DNA from: SpSt-600 sp042408195
GTDB lineage: Bacteria; Chloroflexota; Anaerolineae; SpSt-600
Direction of reading: 5' to 3'
DNA: 48,151 bases
Assembly: GCA_042408195.1 (NCBI GenBank)
Contig: JBHOQL010000017.1
Span: forward strand, 1 to 48,151
Both the position numbers and the translations under genes were made by a program. This document shows, piece after piece, positions 31,567 to 40,283 of this stretch. Positions within the stretch are counted from its first letter, which is position 1. The number at the start of each line of letters is the position of its first letter. Below the pieces are notes generated by a model. It saw only the letters and a list, made by a program, of their open reading frames with translations. It had not been told where the DNA came from and did not search any database.

Positions 31567-32873
31567 AGTATTTCCTCCTCGATCTCCGCTATGACGCTTT
31601 CGAGGATATCCAGCCCCTCATCCATGAGTTCTCTTGTTATCACCAGAGGAGGCATTATTCGAATTGAAGTCAGTCCGCATCCGAGGATGAGGAGACCTTT
31701 CTCAAAAGCACGGTAAAGCACTTTGTCTCTCGCCTCGGGGATGGGTTCTTTGGTCCTGCGGTCCTTCACTAACTCAATTCCTATCATTAACCCTTTGCCC
31801 CGCACATCCCCGATAATAGGATGTCTTTCAGCCATGTGCCGGATGCGCTCAAGGGCGTAGTCGCCTAGCCGGGCAGCATTTTCCATGAGCCCATTTTCAA
31901 TAAGGTTTATGGTGACCAAAGCTGCCGCACAGGCGAGGGGATTACCTCCAAAAGTGTTGCCGTGAGCTCCAGAAGGCCAAGTCATTAGGGACTTGCGCGC
32001 CACCATGGCCCCGAGAGGCAGCCCCGAAGCGATCCCTTTAGCTATGCAGACGATGTCAGGCTCAACGCCCCAGTGCTCGATGGCGAACATCTTGCCTGTA
32101 CGGCCCATTCCACTCTGGATTTCATCCACCACCAACAGGAACCCATACTTATCGGCCAGAGCTTTCAAGCGGGGGAAGAATTCGGGCGGAGGAACCACGT
32201 ATCCGCCCTCACCTTGAATTGGCTCCACGAAGACAGCCGCAAACTCATCGCCGGGTGCATAAGTCTTGAACACTACATCTTCAATGTATTGCACGCAGTA
32301 AAGGTCGCAGGACGGGTACTCCTGGCGGAAGGCGCAGCGGTAACAGTAAGCATATGGAACATGGACCACGCCAGGGACGAGGGGGTGGAAACCACGCCGC
32401 TGAACAGCTTTGGAACCCGTCAGGCTGAGAGAGCCCATAGTGCGACCGTGGAACCCCCCTATGAAAGCCAAGGTCAGGGGTCTCCTGGTCACGTAGCGGG
32501 CGAGCTTGAAAGCCGCCTCAATGGACTCGGTTCCGGAATTGGTTAAGAAGACCATCGTATCTTCCTTGATTGGGACGATTTCGTTGAGCTTTTCCGCCAG
32601 AATCGTCTGAAGGGGGTAATAAAAATCTGTCCCGGCCATATGGATGAACTTCTCAGACTGTTCCTTTATGGCCCGGACGATTTCGGGGTGACTGTGACCC
32701 ACAGCCACTACCGCCACTCCGGCATTGAAATCAATGTAACGGTTCCCATCCACATCCCATACTTCGGCTCCCAAGCCCCTTTCCATCACGAAAGGATAGG
32801 GGCGAGTGTAAGAAGGCGACAGAACCTCGTGGTCTCTCTTAACCCATTCTCTTGCCTTAGGCCCAGGTCTCAT
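31563..32873 (-). CDS. Class-III PLP aminotransferase (GabT/acetylornithine aminotransferase family)
   Basis: 436-residue fold-type I enzyme acting on an omega-amino group or racemising amino acids. Motifs are VWDVDGNRYIDFNAGVAVVA, FLTNSGTESIEAAFKLAR, FIGGFHGRTMGSLSLTGSK, VFVEPIQGEGGYVVPP, LLVVDEIQSGMGRTGKM and the PLP lysine in CIAKGIASGLPLGAM. A four-cysteine insert, CYRC followed by SCDLYC, lies near residue 178 and resembles the archaeal/thermophile subgroup that includes broad-specificity amino-acid racemases. So the exact reaction (4-aminobutyrate, ornithine, or racemisation) is open. It starts behind AAGGAGGAG, 18 bases after xseA. Confidence 0.83.
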   Translation of the reverse strand: MRPGPKAREWVKRDHEVLSPSYTRPYPFVMERGLGAEVWDVDGNRYIDFNAGVAVVAVGHSHPEIVRAIKEQSEKFIHMAGTDFYYPLQTILAEKLNEIVPIKEDTMVFLTNSGTESIEAAFKLARYVTRRPLTLAFIGGFHGRTMGSLSLTGSKAVQRRGFHPLVPGVVHVPYAYCYRCAFRQEYPSCDLYCVQYIEDVVFKTYAPGDEFAAVFVEPIQGEGGYVVPPPEFFPRLKALADKYGFLLVVDEIQSGMGRTGKMFAIEHWGVEPDIVCIAKGIASGLPLGAMVARKSLMTWPSGAHGNTFGGNPLACAAALVTINLIENGLMENAARLGDYALERIRHMAERHPIIGDVRGKGLMIGIELVKDRRTKEPIPEARDKVLYRAFEKGLLILGCGLTSIRIMPPLVITRELMDEGLDILESVIAEIEEEIL

Positions 32874-32891
32874 AGAACACTCCTCCTTCGT

Positions 32892-34163
32892 TCAGAGTTT
32901 TTCTTCTCCGAAAAGGGGTAACACCCCCTGCCTCTGCGAACCAGAAGGGATTTCGGAGTCTTTATTGGCAACTACTTTACCCCCAAAGCTTCCATCCCAG
33001 AGCCGGACAGTGAAACTATCACCTGGCCGGACCTGGGAAACGCTCTTTATGAGCTTGCCCCACCGGGAATAGACCAGCGCATAACCCCTCCTCAGGACAC
33101 TCAAGGGGTTAAGGGCTTCCAATTTCTCCTTCAGAACCTCAACTTCTCTCCTGCGGATTGCCGAAGCATTGAGTGCAGCTTGAGTGAGGCGCTTCCCGAA
33201 CTCATCCACTTGCTGGCGCAGTTGGTTGATCCTCGCTGCGGGGGAATGAGCTGAAATTGCCCGTTTTTCCCACTCCAGCTTCTGCCTTGCTTCGCGCAGC
33301 CTGCTCTGCAGGGCAATCCCAAGCCTTTCCTCGCAATTTCGGATGTGCTGCAGGAGATCCTCCCGGTTTGGGACAGCCATTTCCGCCGCAGCTGAAGGGG
33401 TGGGGGCCCGGAGATCGGCCGCCAGATCGGCCAGGGTGTAATCTATCTCGTGGCCAACCCCGCAGATTACGGGTATTTCCGATGAAGCTACGGCTCTCAC
33501 CACCTGTTCATCGTTGAAAGCCATAAGCTCCTCAAAGGAACCACCTCCGCGGGCCAGAATTATCAGATCCACTTGCCCCCAAGCGTTGAGTAGCTGCAGG
33601 GCCTCCACTATACTGGAGGGAGCTTCTTCTCCCTGCACCTGGGCCGGGGAGAGGATTATTTCGGCCAAGGGGTAGCGCCTGCCTACGACCCGCAGGATAT
33701 CTCTTATTGCTGCCCCGTATGGCGAGGTAACAAGCCCAATGCGTTTCGGGAACATAGGGATCGGCCTTTTGCGGCTTTGGTCAAAAAGGCCCTCTTGACT
33801 GAGGCGAACTTTGAGCTGCTCAAGCTTTATGTATATCAGGCCGACTCCCACGGGCCTGAGCTCGTCAACGTAAAGCTGGTAAGTGCCCTTCGGCGGGTAA
33901 ATGTCCACATAACCGTGGGCTATAACATGGTCGCCGTCGGAGGGGATGTAAGGTAGGGATGTGGCCAAATGGCGCCACATCACGCACTGGATCACTGCCT
34001 TTTCGTCTTTGAGAGAAAAATAATAGTGGCCCGATAAAGCGGGGGAGAAGTTGGAAATCTCTCCTTCAACCCATACATCTTGTAAGTTAAAATCCGACCA
34101 GATGAGATACCTTATGTGCTCCGTGAGCTCCGAAACCTTTAGGCATCTCACCCCTTCCAGCAA
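32892..34163 (-). CDS. xseA: Exodeoxyribonuclease VII large subunit
   Basis: Single-strand DNA exonuclease subunit, 423 residues. The N-terminal OB-fold contains VWVEGEISNFSPALSGHYYF and KDEKAVIQCVMWR. The catalytic part contains IGLVTSPYGAAIRDILRV, IILARGGGSFEELMAFNDE, PVICGVGHEIDYTLADLAAD and RAPTPSAAAEMAVP. A coiled-coil region and a C-terminal beta segment (SVLRRGYALVYS) complete it. The start is TTG 34163, nine bases after GGAGG inside the end of dnaN; GTG 34151 is an alternative. The small subunit gene xseB is not adjacent. Confidence 0.9.
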   Translation of the reverse strand: MLEGVRCLKVSELTEHIRYLIWSDFNLQDVWVEGEISNFSPALSGHYYFSLKDEKAVIQCVMWRHLATSLPYIPSDGDHVIAHGYVDIYPPKGTYQLYVDELRPVGVGLIYIKLEQLKVRLSQEGLFDQSRKRPIPMFPKRIGLVTSPYGAAIRDILRVVGRRYPLAEIILSPAQVQGEEAPSSIVEALQLLNAWGQVDLIILARGGGSFEELMAFNDEQVVRAVASSEIPVICGVGHEIDYTLADLAADLRAPTPSAAAEMAVPNREDLLQHIRNCEERLGIALQSRLREARQKLEWEKRAISAHSPAARINQLRQQVDEFGKRLTQAALNASAIRRREVEVLKEKLEALNPLSVLRRGYALVYSRWGKLIKSVSQVRPGDSFTVRLWDGSFGGKVVANKDSEIPSGSQRQGVLPLFGEEKL

Positions 34164-34166
34164 AAT

Positions 34167-35357
34167 TCATTCCTCCTCAAGGTACATGGGCATGACCACG
34201 TGGATGAAATCTTCCCCATCGGCCGGTTTCAGGACCCCTGGGCTTGAAGAGGTGGTCGCTTCCAGAGCGATTTCATCTTCGTCCATTACTGCCAAAGCTT
34301 CCAGCAGGTATTTAACGTTGAAAGCTATTTCCAGTGGTGCCCCCTGGACTTTTGCTTCCACCTGGCTTACGTTATCGCCGAACTGGCGGCTTGTGGCGCT
34401 TATTGTAAGAGAACCGGGCATGAGCTCCGAGGGCGGTTTTATATCCAGCTTCACCATATTGTCCCTGTCCTTGGCAAAAAGATGGGCAATTTTCAAGGCT
34501 TTGACAAAAGCCTCCCTCTTTACCACTAACCTTGACGTATATTCCCTCGGGATAAGGGCTCGGAAATCGGGGTATGTGCTTTCTATGAGCTGAGAGAGTA
34601 ACTCAATGGCCATGATGGGGCCTTCGGGTCGCCCTTTAAGGTGGAAAAGGATCTGGTTCCTGCCCTGCGGGATAAATATTTCAATGGGTTGGGACTCATC
34701 AGCTTCGGAAGCGACACGGGCCAACTCGGTAAGAGCTCTGGCTGGAATTATAACCTCAAGGGATTCCTCCACAGGCTGAGGCAAAACCATATTCCTCACC
34801 GATAGGCGATACCCGTCAGTTGCGGCGAGGGTAAGCCGATCTCCTTCCAGAGAAGTGAAGACACCGCTCAGGAAAGGATGGGTTTCTTCGGAGGCGGCGG
34901 CGAAAGCCACCTGCTGGATAATCCTGCGCAGGGTGGCCGGCCTCAAAGGGGTGATTATATGAGTGCTCTGACTCTCGATCTTTGAAGAGGTTATAACTTC
35001 CGGGAACTCCGTGGCGTCAATTCCCCGTATGTTGGCCTCAAAGCGGCCACACCTAACGTTCAGAGTCTGCGTTCGCACTATCAACTCCAACTCCACAGGT
35101 TCCGAAGGAAGGGAATCCACGAAATCCGAGAACAAGCGCGCGGGGACTGTGGTGGCTCCTTCCTCCTCGATGCTTGCCCCTATCCAACAGGTTATACTTA
35201 TATCCAGGTTGGTAGCTGATAGCATCAGCCTTCCCCCCCTGGCTTCCAAGTAGACGTTGCTCAAGACGGGAAGAGTGCTGCGGGTAGCCACTGCTTTCTC
35301 CACCACGGAAAGAGCTGTGGAAAGGTTATCCTGAAGGCAAATCAACCTCACGGCCAT
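34167..35357 (-). CDS. dnaN: DNA polymerase III beta subunit (sliding clamp)
   Basis: Ring-shaped processivity clamp, 396 residues with three similar domains. The beginning, CLQDNLSTALSVVEKAVATR, then TLPVLSNVYLEA is typical. Also present are ISTLP-related elements such as PFLSGVFTSLEGDRLTLAAT, then DGYRLS, and the carboxy end GEDFIHVVMPMYL, which matches the family's VMPMR-type terminus. The start may be ATG 35357 or GTG 35351; GGGAGGGA sits closer to the optimum for the GTG. dnaA is not next to it. A promoter lies at 35380-35408. Confidence 0.92.
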   Translation of the reverse strand: MAVRLICLQDNLSTALSVVEKAVATRSTLPVLSNVYLEARGGRLMLSATNLDISITCWIGASIEEEGATTVPARLFSDFVDSLPSEPVELELIVRTQTLNVRCGRFEANIRGIDATEFPEVITSSKIESQSTHIITPLRPATLRRIIQQVAFAAASEETHPFLSGVFTSLEGDRLTLAATDGYRLSVRNMVLPQPVEESLEVIIPARALTELARVASEADESQPIEIFIPQGRNQILFHLKGRPEGPIMAIELLSQLIESTYPDFRALIPREYTSRLVVKREAFVKALKIAHLFAKDRDNMVKLDIKPPSELMPGSLTISATSRQFGDNVSQVEAKVQGAPLEIAFNVKYLLEALAVMDEDEIALEATTSSSPGVLKPADGEDFIHVVMPMYLEEE

Positions 35358-35379
35358 TCCCTCCCGGATTTTTCAACTC

Positions 35380-35408
35380 ATTATACCTTAAAGGTATGAG
35401 GTTTGCAA
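35380..35408 (-). promoter_or_regulatory. Sigma-70-type promoter of dnaN
   Basis: Minus strand TTGCAA, a 17-base spacer and a perfect TATAAT, 23 bases before the dnaN start codon. Confidence 0.6.
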
Positions 35409-35597
35409 TTTCGAATCCCAAAATCATGGTCGGACATTTTGCGCAGGACTGCCAGTCAAGCAAGAGGGATAACGAGCCACTCTCATCCTCCAGTGAACCC
35501 GGGAGGCCAAGTCCACAAAAGGGGAAAAGTTTGAACGGAATGGGAAGCTTGCCCCCACTCGCTTGCAACCCCTCGAGCCCGCAAACGCTCAGATAAT

Positions 35598-35626
35598 TTG
35601 ACTCGAAAAGCTGCTTGTGGTATAGT
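35598..35626 (+). promoter_or_regulatory. Sigma-70-type promoter of the infC operon
   Basis: TTGACT at 35598-35603, a 17-base spacer and TATAGT at 35621-35626. The resulting leader of about 30 bases is too short to hold the long L20-binding structure known from some infC leaders. Confidence 0.65.
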
Positions 35627-35660
35627 AACTCAAAAATCAAAAAGGAGGGGAAACTCGTAG

Positions 35661-36167
35661 GTGAAACCGCAATATCGTGTAAACCGTGAAATCCAAGCAC
35701 CAAGGGTAAGAGTTATCGGCGAGGATGGCCGACAAATAGGTATAATGCCCTTGCAGGAAGCACTGAAGCTGGCCTACGAAAAGGACTTGGATCTGGTAGA
35801 AGTTGCCCCTGATAGTGACCCTCCCGTCTGCAGATTGATGGATTACGAAAAATTTCTCTACGAGAGGGCCCGACGGGAGAGGGAAAGCCGGAAGGCACGC
35901 AGGGGAGGAGAAGTCAAAGAAATTCGCTTGAGACCAAGCATATCTGAGCACGATCTTTCTTACAGGCTTCAGGATATAAGGGATTTCATAAAAGAAGGTA
36001 ACAAGGTGAGGGTGAGGGTCCTGTTCAAGGGGCGAGAAATAGACCACCCCGAAATGGCCCTTAGGCTCTTAGAGAAGATCATGGCTGGGGTTTCCGATGT
36101 GGCCAAAATCGAGCAGAAACCCGAGTCCGATGGGAGAAGTCTGGTGATGATTTTAGCAACAAAGTGA
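35661..36167 (+). CDS. infC: Translation initiation factor IF-3
   Basis: Prevents subunit joining and checks the start codon. 168 residues: YRVNREIQAPRVRVIGEDG, IGIMPLQEALKLAYEKDLDL, VEVAPDSDPPVCRLMDYEKF, KEIRLRPSISEHDL and VRVLFKGREIDHPEMALRLL. The start is GTG 35661, ten bases after AAAGGAGGGG. A TAG directly precedes it in frame, so no earlier start is possible. It is the first gene of infC-rpmI-rplT. Confidence 0.95.
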   Translation: MKPQYRVNREIQAPRVRVIGEDGRQIGIMPLQEALKLAYEKDLDLVEVAPDSDPPVCRLMDYEKFLYERARRERESRKARRGGEVKEIRLRPSISEHDLSYRLQDIRDFIKEGNKVRVRVLFKGREIDHPEMALRLLEKIMAGVSDVAKIEQKPESDGRSLVMILATK

Positions 36168-36179
36168 GGAGGTGGGAAA

Positions 36180-36383
36180 GTGCCGAAGCTCAAGACCCAT
36201 AAAGCGACAGCCAAGCGGTTTAAGGTTACTGGAAAGGGCAAAATACTGAGAACCAAACAGGGCAAAAGCCACTTGCGCCGCAAGAAATCGGCCAGGGCCA
36301 AGGCCCTCTTTGATGAAATGATTGAAGTCACTTGCAGGGGCGATAAGAAGAAAGTCCGCCGCCTTGCACCATACCTTGGTTAA
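36180..36383 (+). CDS. rpmI: Ribosomal protein bL35
   Basis: 67 residues, strongly basic: PKLKTHKATAKRFKVTGKGK, then HLRRKKSARAK. The start is GTG 36180 behind GAGGAGGTGGG. Standard partner of infC and rplT, 12 bases from each. Confidence 0.95.
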   Translation: MPKLKTHKATAKRFKVTGKGKILRTKQGKSHLRRKKSARAKALFDEMIEVTCRGDKKKVRRLAPYLG

Positions 36384-36395
36384 GGAGGTTGCAAA

Positions 36396-36746
36396 GTGAG
36401 AGTAAAGGGAGGAGTGGTAACCAGAAGGCGTCACAAGAGAGTCCTCAAACTTACAAAAGGACAGTTCGGAGCAAGACACGCCCTCTTCAAGCGGGCCCAT
36501 GAGGCCATGATGAAATCTTTGATGTATTCCTATATAGACCGCCGGACCCGGAAGAGGGATTTCCGGCGTCTTTGGATTTTGAGGATAAATGCAGCCGCAA
36601 GGGCCCATGGGCTAACATACGGAAAATTTATCTGCGGCCTCCGAAAGGCAGGCGTTGAAGTCAACAGGAAAATGCTTGCCGAAATAGCCGTGAAAGACCA
36701 GACAGCTTTTGCCAAGTTGGTAGAAGTAGCTAAAGCTGCTCTTTAA
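36396..36746 (+). CDS. rplT: Ribosomal protein bL20
   Basis: 116 residues: MRVKGGVVTRRRHKRVLKLT, GQFGARHALFKRAHEAMMK, YIDRRTRKRDFRRLWILRIN and AAARAHGLTYGKFICGLRKA. Binds 23S rRNA early in assembly. The start is GTG 36396, nine bases after AAGGAGG. The next gene begins three bases after its stop. Confidence 0.96.
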   Translation: MRVKGGVVTRRRHKRVLKLTKGQFGARHALFKRAHEAMMKSLMYSYIDRRTRKRDFRRLWILRINAAARAHGLTYGKFICGLRKAGVEVNRKMLAEIAVKDQTAFAKLVEVAKAAL

Positions 36747-36749
36747 CAA

Positions 36750-37553
36750 TTGAAAAGGGCCGGGGAAGGTGGGGTAATAACCAGCATTCATAATGAGAAA
36801 GTTAAACTCGCCCGCTCTCTTTTAACCCGCAAAGGGCGATGGAAGCACAAGCTTTTCCTGGTAGAAGGAATTCGGATTATAAGGGATGCCATCGGTGCGG
36901 GCTTTAAACCGGTTTTCGTCTTTTATTCGGAAGATTTCGCTCAGAAAGAAGCGATTCCCCTGGAAGGGATCGCTTGCTACCGGGTGCCGGATGCTATTAT
37001 AGAAGCTGTTTCCTCCACCGTAACTCCGCAGGGCATAGTGGCTGTTTTCCCTTTCCCTGAACTTCCTATTCCAGAAAATTGGGAGTTGGCAGTTGTCCTG
37101 GATGGGGTTCAGAATCCGGAGAATGTGGGTGCTGTAATGCGCACAGCGGTAGCAGCAGGGGCAGCTTTCTTGGTCACAACCACTGGCTCTGCGGACCCTT
37201 ATAACCCCAAAGCAGTGCGCGCTGCCATGGGGGCTCATTTTTACATCCCTATAAAGCCTGATGTCTCCTGGGAAGAACTAAAGGGCTTCTTCCGAGGCAA
37301 ACAAATTCTCTTGGCTGATCCCCGAGGGCCAGAGCCATACTTTGCTGTGGATTGGACTTTGCCCTCGGTCCTGGTAGTAGGAGGAGAGGCGAGAGGAGCC
37401 AAGGATGAAGCCCGAAAATTGGCCCACAAACTCATTTCCATTCCTATGGCTCGCCCAATTGAATCCCTAAATGCAGCGGTTGCTGCTGGCATCATCCTCT
37501 ACGAAGCCTTCCGCCAACGCCTTCTCTCCCGGCCCTCTGAAGAAAGGGGGTGA
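36750..37553 (+). CDS. TrmH/SpoU-family RNA 2'-O-ribose methyltransferase
   Basis: SPOUT-fold enzyme that methylates ribose in rRNA or tRNA. The N-terminal substrate-binding domain (KVKLARSLLTRKGRWKHKLF, then LVEGIRIIRDA) is followed by the three SpoU motifs. These are LDGVQNPENVGAVMRTA near residue 115, VVGGEARGAKDEARKLA near 207 and ISIPMARPIESLNAAVAAGI near 230. The length is 267 residues. The only start in frame is TTG 36750. It is commonly found after rplT; the exact target nucleotide is unknown. The PIN/TRAM gene follows almost without a gap. Confidence 0.86.
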   Translation: MKRAGEGGVITSIHNEKVKLARSLLTRKGRWKHKLFLVEGIRIIRDAIGAGFKPVFVFYSEDFAQKEAIPLEGIACYRVPDAIIEAVSSTVTPQGIVAVFPFPELPIPENWELAVVLDGVQNPENVGAVMRTAVAAGAAFLVTTTGSADPYNPKAVRAAMGAHFYIPIKPDVSWEELKGFFRGKQILLADPRGPEPYFAVDWTLPSVLVVGGEARGAKDEARKLAHKLISIPMARPIESLNAAVAAGIILYEAFRQRLLSRPSEERG

Positions 37554-37558
37554 AAAGT

Positions 37559-38596
37559 ATGGTCATCCTTTTGCGCTTCGTAGGAATGATAATCTTTGGC
37601 ATATTGGGCTGGCAGCTGGGAACATTGTTGGCAGGAGGTTTCTTTGAACAGTCCTTCCGCTACATCCTCAGCCTGACTCTTGCTGCGGGGGCCATTGGCT
37701 TCGTTATAACCCCATGGATTACCATTTATCCCTTCCGATGGCTTAGGGAAAAAATAAAGTCATTGCCTTCTCGACACCTCGTAGCTGGGTTTGTCGGACT
37801 AATAATCGGCCTCTTGATTTCGGCCTTGGTCTCCATTCCTATTTCCTTCCTCCCCTCACCCCTTGGTAAGATTTTGCCTTCCGTGGCCACGCTGATTCTT
37901 ACCTATATTTCTGTAATGGTGACTGTCATCCGTCAAAACGATGTCTTCCGCCTCCTGAGCTTCCGCGCCTCCTTAAAAGGTGAACCCTTTCCCTCGGAAA
38001 ATTACATCCTCTTGGACACAAGTGTGATAATAGACGGGCGTATAGTTGATATAAGCAGGACAGGTTTCCTGCGTGGAACTCTTCTTATCCCCCGCTTTAT
38101 CCTGAATGAACTGCACCACATCGCCGACTCCCAGGATATACTCCGGCGCAATAGGGGCCGAAGGGGTCTTGAGATGCTGGACAAGCTCCGCCGCGAGTCC
38201 ATAATCCCCGTACAGGTAACCGATATGGACGTGGAAGAAGCTAAAGAAACGGATGAAAAACTCATACTCCTGGCTCGCAAGCTCCAGTGCCCCATCCTCA
38301 CCAATGATTACAACCTAAATAGAGTGGCCCGCCTCCAAGGGGTGGAGATTCTCAACCTCAACGAATTGGCCAATGCAATCAAAACAGTGGTTCTTCCGGG
38401 GGAAAGTATCACGATACACATAATCCAGGAGGGAAAAGAACCGAATCAAGGGGTGGGCTATTTGGACGATGGCACTATGGTAGTGGTGGAGAATGGGCGC
38501 CGCTTTATCAATTCCACCATAGAGGTTACCGTAACCAAAGTTCTTCAAACTGACAAGGGTCGGATCATCTTCGCTCAGCCTGATGGGCGGAAGTAA
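37559..38596 (+). CDS. PIN/TRAM-domain membrane protein, YacL-like
   Basis: About four N-terminal hydrophobic helices span residues 1-120. A PIN ribonuclease domain follows from about residue 145 (LLDTSVIIDGRIVDI, ETDEKLILLARKL, PILTNDYNLN) with its set of conserved acidic residues. A C-terminal TRAM domain (GYLDDGTMVVVENGRRFINS) is expected to bind RNA. Relatives are widespread in Gram-positives as YacL; their biological role is unknown. I prefer ATG 37559, seven bases after GGGGGTGA; GTG 37550 overlapping the previous stop is an alternative. The 3' end overlaps a methyltransferase relic. Confidence 0.87.
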   Translation: MVILLRFVGMIIFGILGWQLGTLLAGGFFEQSFRYILSLTLAAGAIGFVITPWITIYPFRWLREKIKSLPSRHLVAGFVGLIIGLLISALVSIPISFLPSPLGKILPSVATLILTYISVMVTVIRQNDVFRLLSFRASLKGEPFPSENYILLDTSVIIDGRIVDISRTGFLRGTLLIPRFILNELHHIADSQDILRRNRGRRGLEMLDKLRRESIIPVQVTDMDVEEAKETDEKLILLARKLQCPILTNDYNLNRVARLQGVEILNLNELANAIKTVVLPGESITIHIIQEGKEPNQGVGYLDDGTMVVVENGRRFINSTIEVTVTKVLQTDKGRIIFAQPDGRK

Positions 38597-38702
38597 ATTA
38601 GACTTAGGAATTCAGGGCAAAGTCACCATTGGCGATAGCCGCAACATGGCCGAGGTGACCGATAAAAGCGTTGGCCTAGTGGTTACCTCGCGAGACCAGT
38701 AA
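38583..38702 (+). pseudogene. Truncated DNA methyltransferase remnant
   Basis: A 39-codon frame reads KVTIGDSRNMAEVTDKSVGL, then VVTS, and stops after RDQ. This matches the N-terminal end of site-specific DNA N4/N6-methyltransferases (…GD.R.M..…D.SV.LVVTSPPY), cut exactly before the catalytic PPY. It begins inside the last codons of the PIN/TRAM gene. No later part of a methyltransferase was found in the 130 bases before cysS. I read it as the leftover of a deleted restriction-modification gene. Confidence 0.5.
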
Positions 38703-38834
38703 AAGTAATAAACCAAATTCGCAATGAGCTGAGCATACTGGATTCTGGGCCATCGGCAGCGAAGAGGCATAACGGATGACCTCCCTGCAGGAAGACCATT
38801 CAACAGCAATTTCCGAGTCCACAGGAGGAAAGTA

Positions 38835-40283
38835 ATGGCGTTAGAGATATACAATACCTTAACCCGAAGAAAGGAAAAGTTTGAACCGCTGCACCCTGGT
38901 TTTGTAGGCATTTATGTATGCGGTCCGACCGTTTACGACCATCCCCATATTGGGCACGCCAAAAGTTACGTTTCCTTTGACGTGGTGGTGCGGTACCTAC
39001 GCTACCTGGGCTATAAGGTGCGCTACGTCCAGAACATAACCGACGTCGGTCACCTGCTGGAGAGTGGGGAGGATAGGGTGCTGAAAAGAGCTAAAATTGA
39101 GCGGCTTGAGCCGATGGAAGTGGTGGAGAAATATACCCGCAGCTATTTTGAAGATATGGATGCCCTAAATGTCCAGCGGCCCGATATTTCCCCCAGGGCC
39201 AGTGGCCACATACCTGAGCAGATAGAGCTCGTGAAAACCCTTATAGAGAAAGGATTCGCTTACGAGGTTAAAGGCTCCGTTTACTTTGAAGTGGCCAAAT
39301 TCCCGGAGTATGGGAAACTTTCGGGCCGAAAAGTGGAGGAACTCATAGAAGGATACCGCATTGACCCAAGCCCTGACAAAAAGCACCCGGCCGATTTCGC
39401 CCTCTGGAAGAGGGCGGAGCCGGAGCACATTATGCGCTGGCCAAGCCCGTGGGGATGGGGCTATCCCGGCTGGCATATAGAGTGCTCCGTGATGTCCACC
39501 AAATACCTAGGTCAGCCCTTTGATATCCACGGGGGTGGGATCGACAACATTTTTCCCCACCACGAGTGCGAGATCGCCCAAAGTGAAGCAGCCTATGACG
39601 TCCCTTTCGTCCGCTACTGGATGCACAACAACATGGTAACAGTGGAAGGGGTTAAAATGAGTAAATCCTTGGGCAACGCTATATACCTTAAAGACCTTTT
39701 CAAGCGTTACAATCCCTTAACTGTGCGTTTCTTCATCTTGAGCAGCCATTACCGTTCGCCCCTGGATTTCTCCGATAAAGCCCTGTCAGCAGCGGAGAGG
39801 GGCTTAGAAAGGCTCTGGAACACCGTAAGGGAAATAAGGGAACGCATCCCCTTCTCCGAAACCGGTCCCATCCCCCAGGATGTAACTGATGTCCTGACCA
39901 ACCGTAAATCGCGCTTCCTAGCGGCCATGGATGACGATTTCAATACCGCTGGAGCCATTGGTGAACTTTTCGAGCTCTCCAAAGAAGTCAACACTTGGCT
40001 TGCAGGAGATCGCCCCCTTTCCAAGGAGGCTTTAATGGCCATAGACAATCTCTTCACCGAGCTGGGTGACACTATCTTGGGCATAATACCTCAGAAGTTT
40101 CCCGAACAAGTGGGGGGCGAGCTTGAGGTGCCGTTGATCCAACTTCTGATAGAACTGCGCCAAAGTTTCCGTGAAGCACGAGATTGGGAAAAAGCTGACC
40201 GCATAAGGGACCGGTTGAGGGAACTGGGCATAATCCTTGAAGATACTCCTCAGGGAACTCGGTGGCGAAGGGCAAGGTTGTAG
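38835..40283 (+). CDS. cysS: Cysteinyl-tRNA synthetase
   Basis: Class I synthetase, 482 residues. YVCGPTVYDHPHIGHAKSYV holds the zinc-binding cysteine and the HIGH motif. GWHIECSVMSTKYLG and PHHECEIAQSEA complete the zinc site. The KMSKS motif is GVKMSKSLGNAI near residue 275, followed by the DALR-type helical domain. AGGAGG is six bases before the ATG. rlmB overlaps its end by 22 bases, a common cysS-rlmB pairing; the mini-RNase III gene often found between them is missing. Confidence 0.96.
   Translation: MALEIYNTLTRRKEKFEPLHPGFVGIYVCGPTVYDHPHIGHAKSYVSFDVVVRYLRYLGYKVRYVQNITDVGHLLESGEDRVLKRAKIERLEPMEVVEKYTRSYFEDMDALNVQRPDISPRASGHIPEQIELVKTLIEKGFAYEVKGSVYFEVAKFPEYGKLSGRKVEELIEGYRIDPSPDKKHPADFALWKRAEPEHIMRWPSPWGWGYPGWHIECSVMSTKYLGQPFDIHGGGIDNIFPHHECEIAQSEAAYDVPFVRYWMHNNMVTVEGVKMSKSLGNAIYLKDLFKRYNPLTVRFFILSSHYRSPLDFSDKALSAAERGLERLWNTVREIRERIPFSETGPIPQDVTDVLTNRKSRFLAAMDDDFNTAGAIGELFELSKEVNTWLAGDRPLSKEALMAIDNLFTELGDTILGIIPQKFPEQVGGELEVPLIQLLIELRQSFREARDWEKADRIRDRLRELGIILEDTPQGTRWRRARL

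Noticed and set aside
35396..35596. 66-codon plus-strand frame between dnaN and infC
   Set aside because: It covers the dnaN -35 box and has no ribosome-binding site or similarity; treated as non-coding.
35340..35660. Replication origin next to dnaN
   Set aside because: No TTATCCACA-type DnaA boxes, no dnaA and no AT-rich unwinding region were found.
38612..38911. 99-codon minus-strand open frame across the 5' end of cysS
   Set aside because: Antisense to cysS and to the methyltransferase remnant; the composition is that of a shadow frame.
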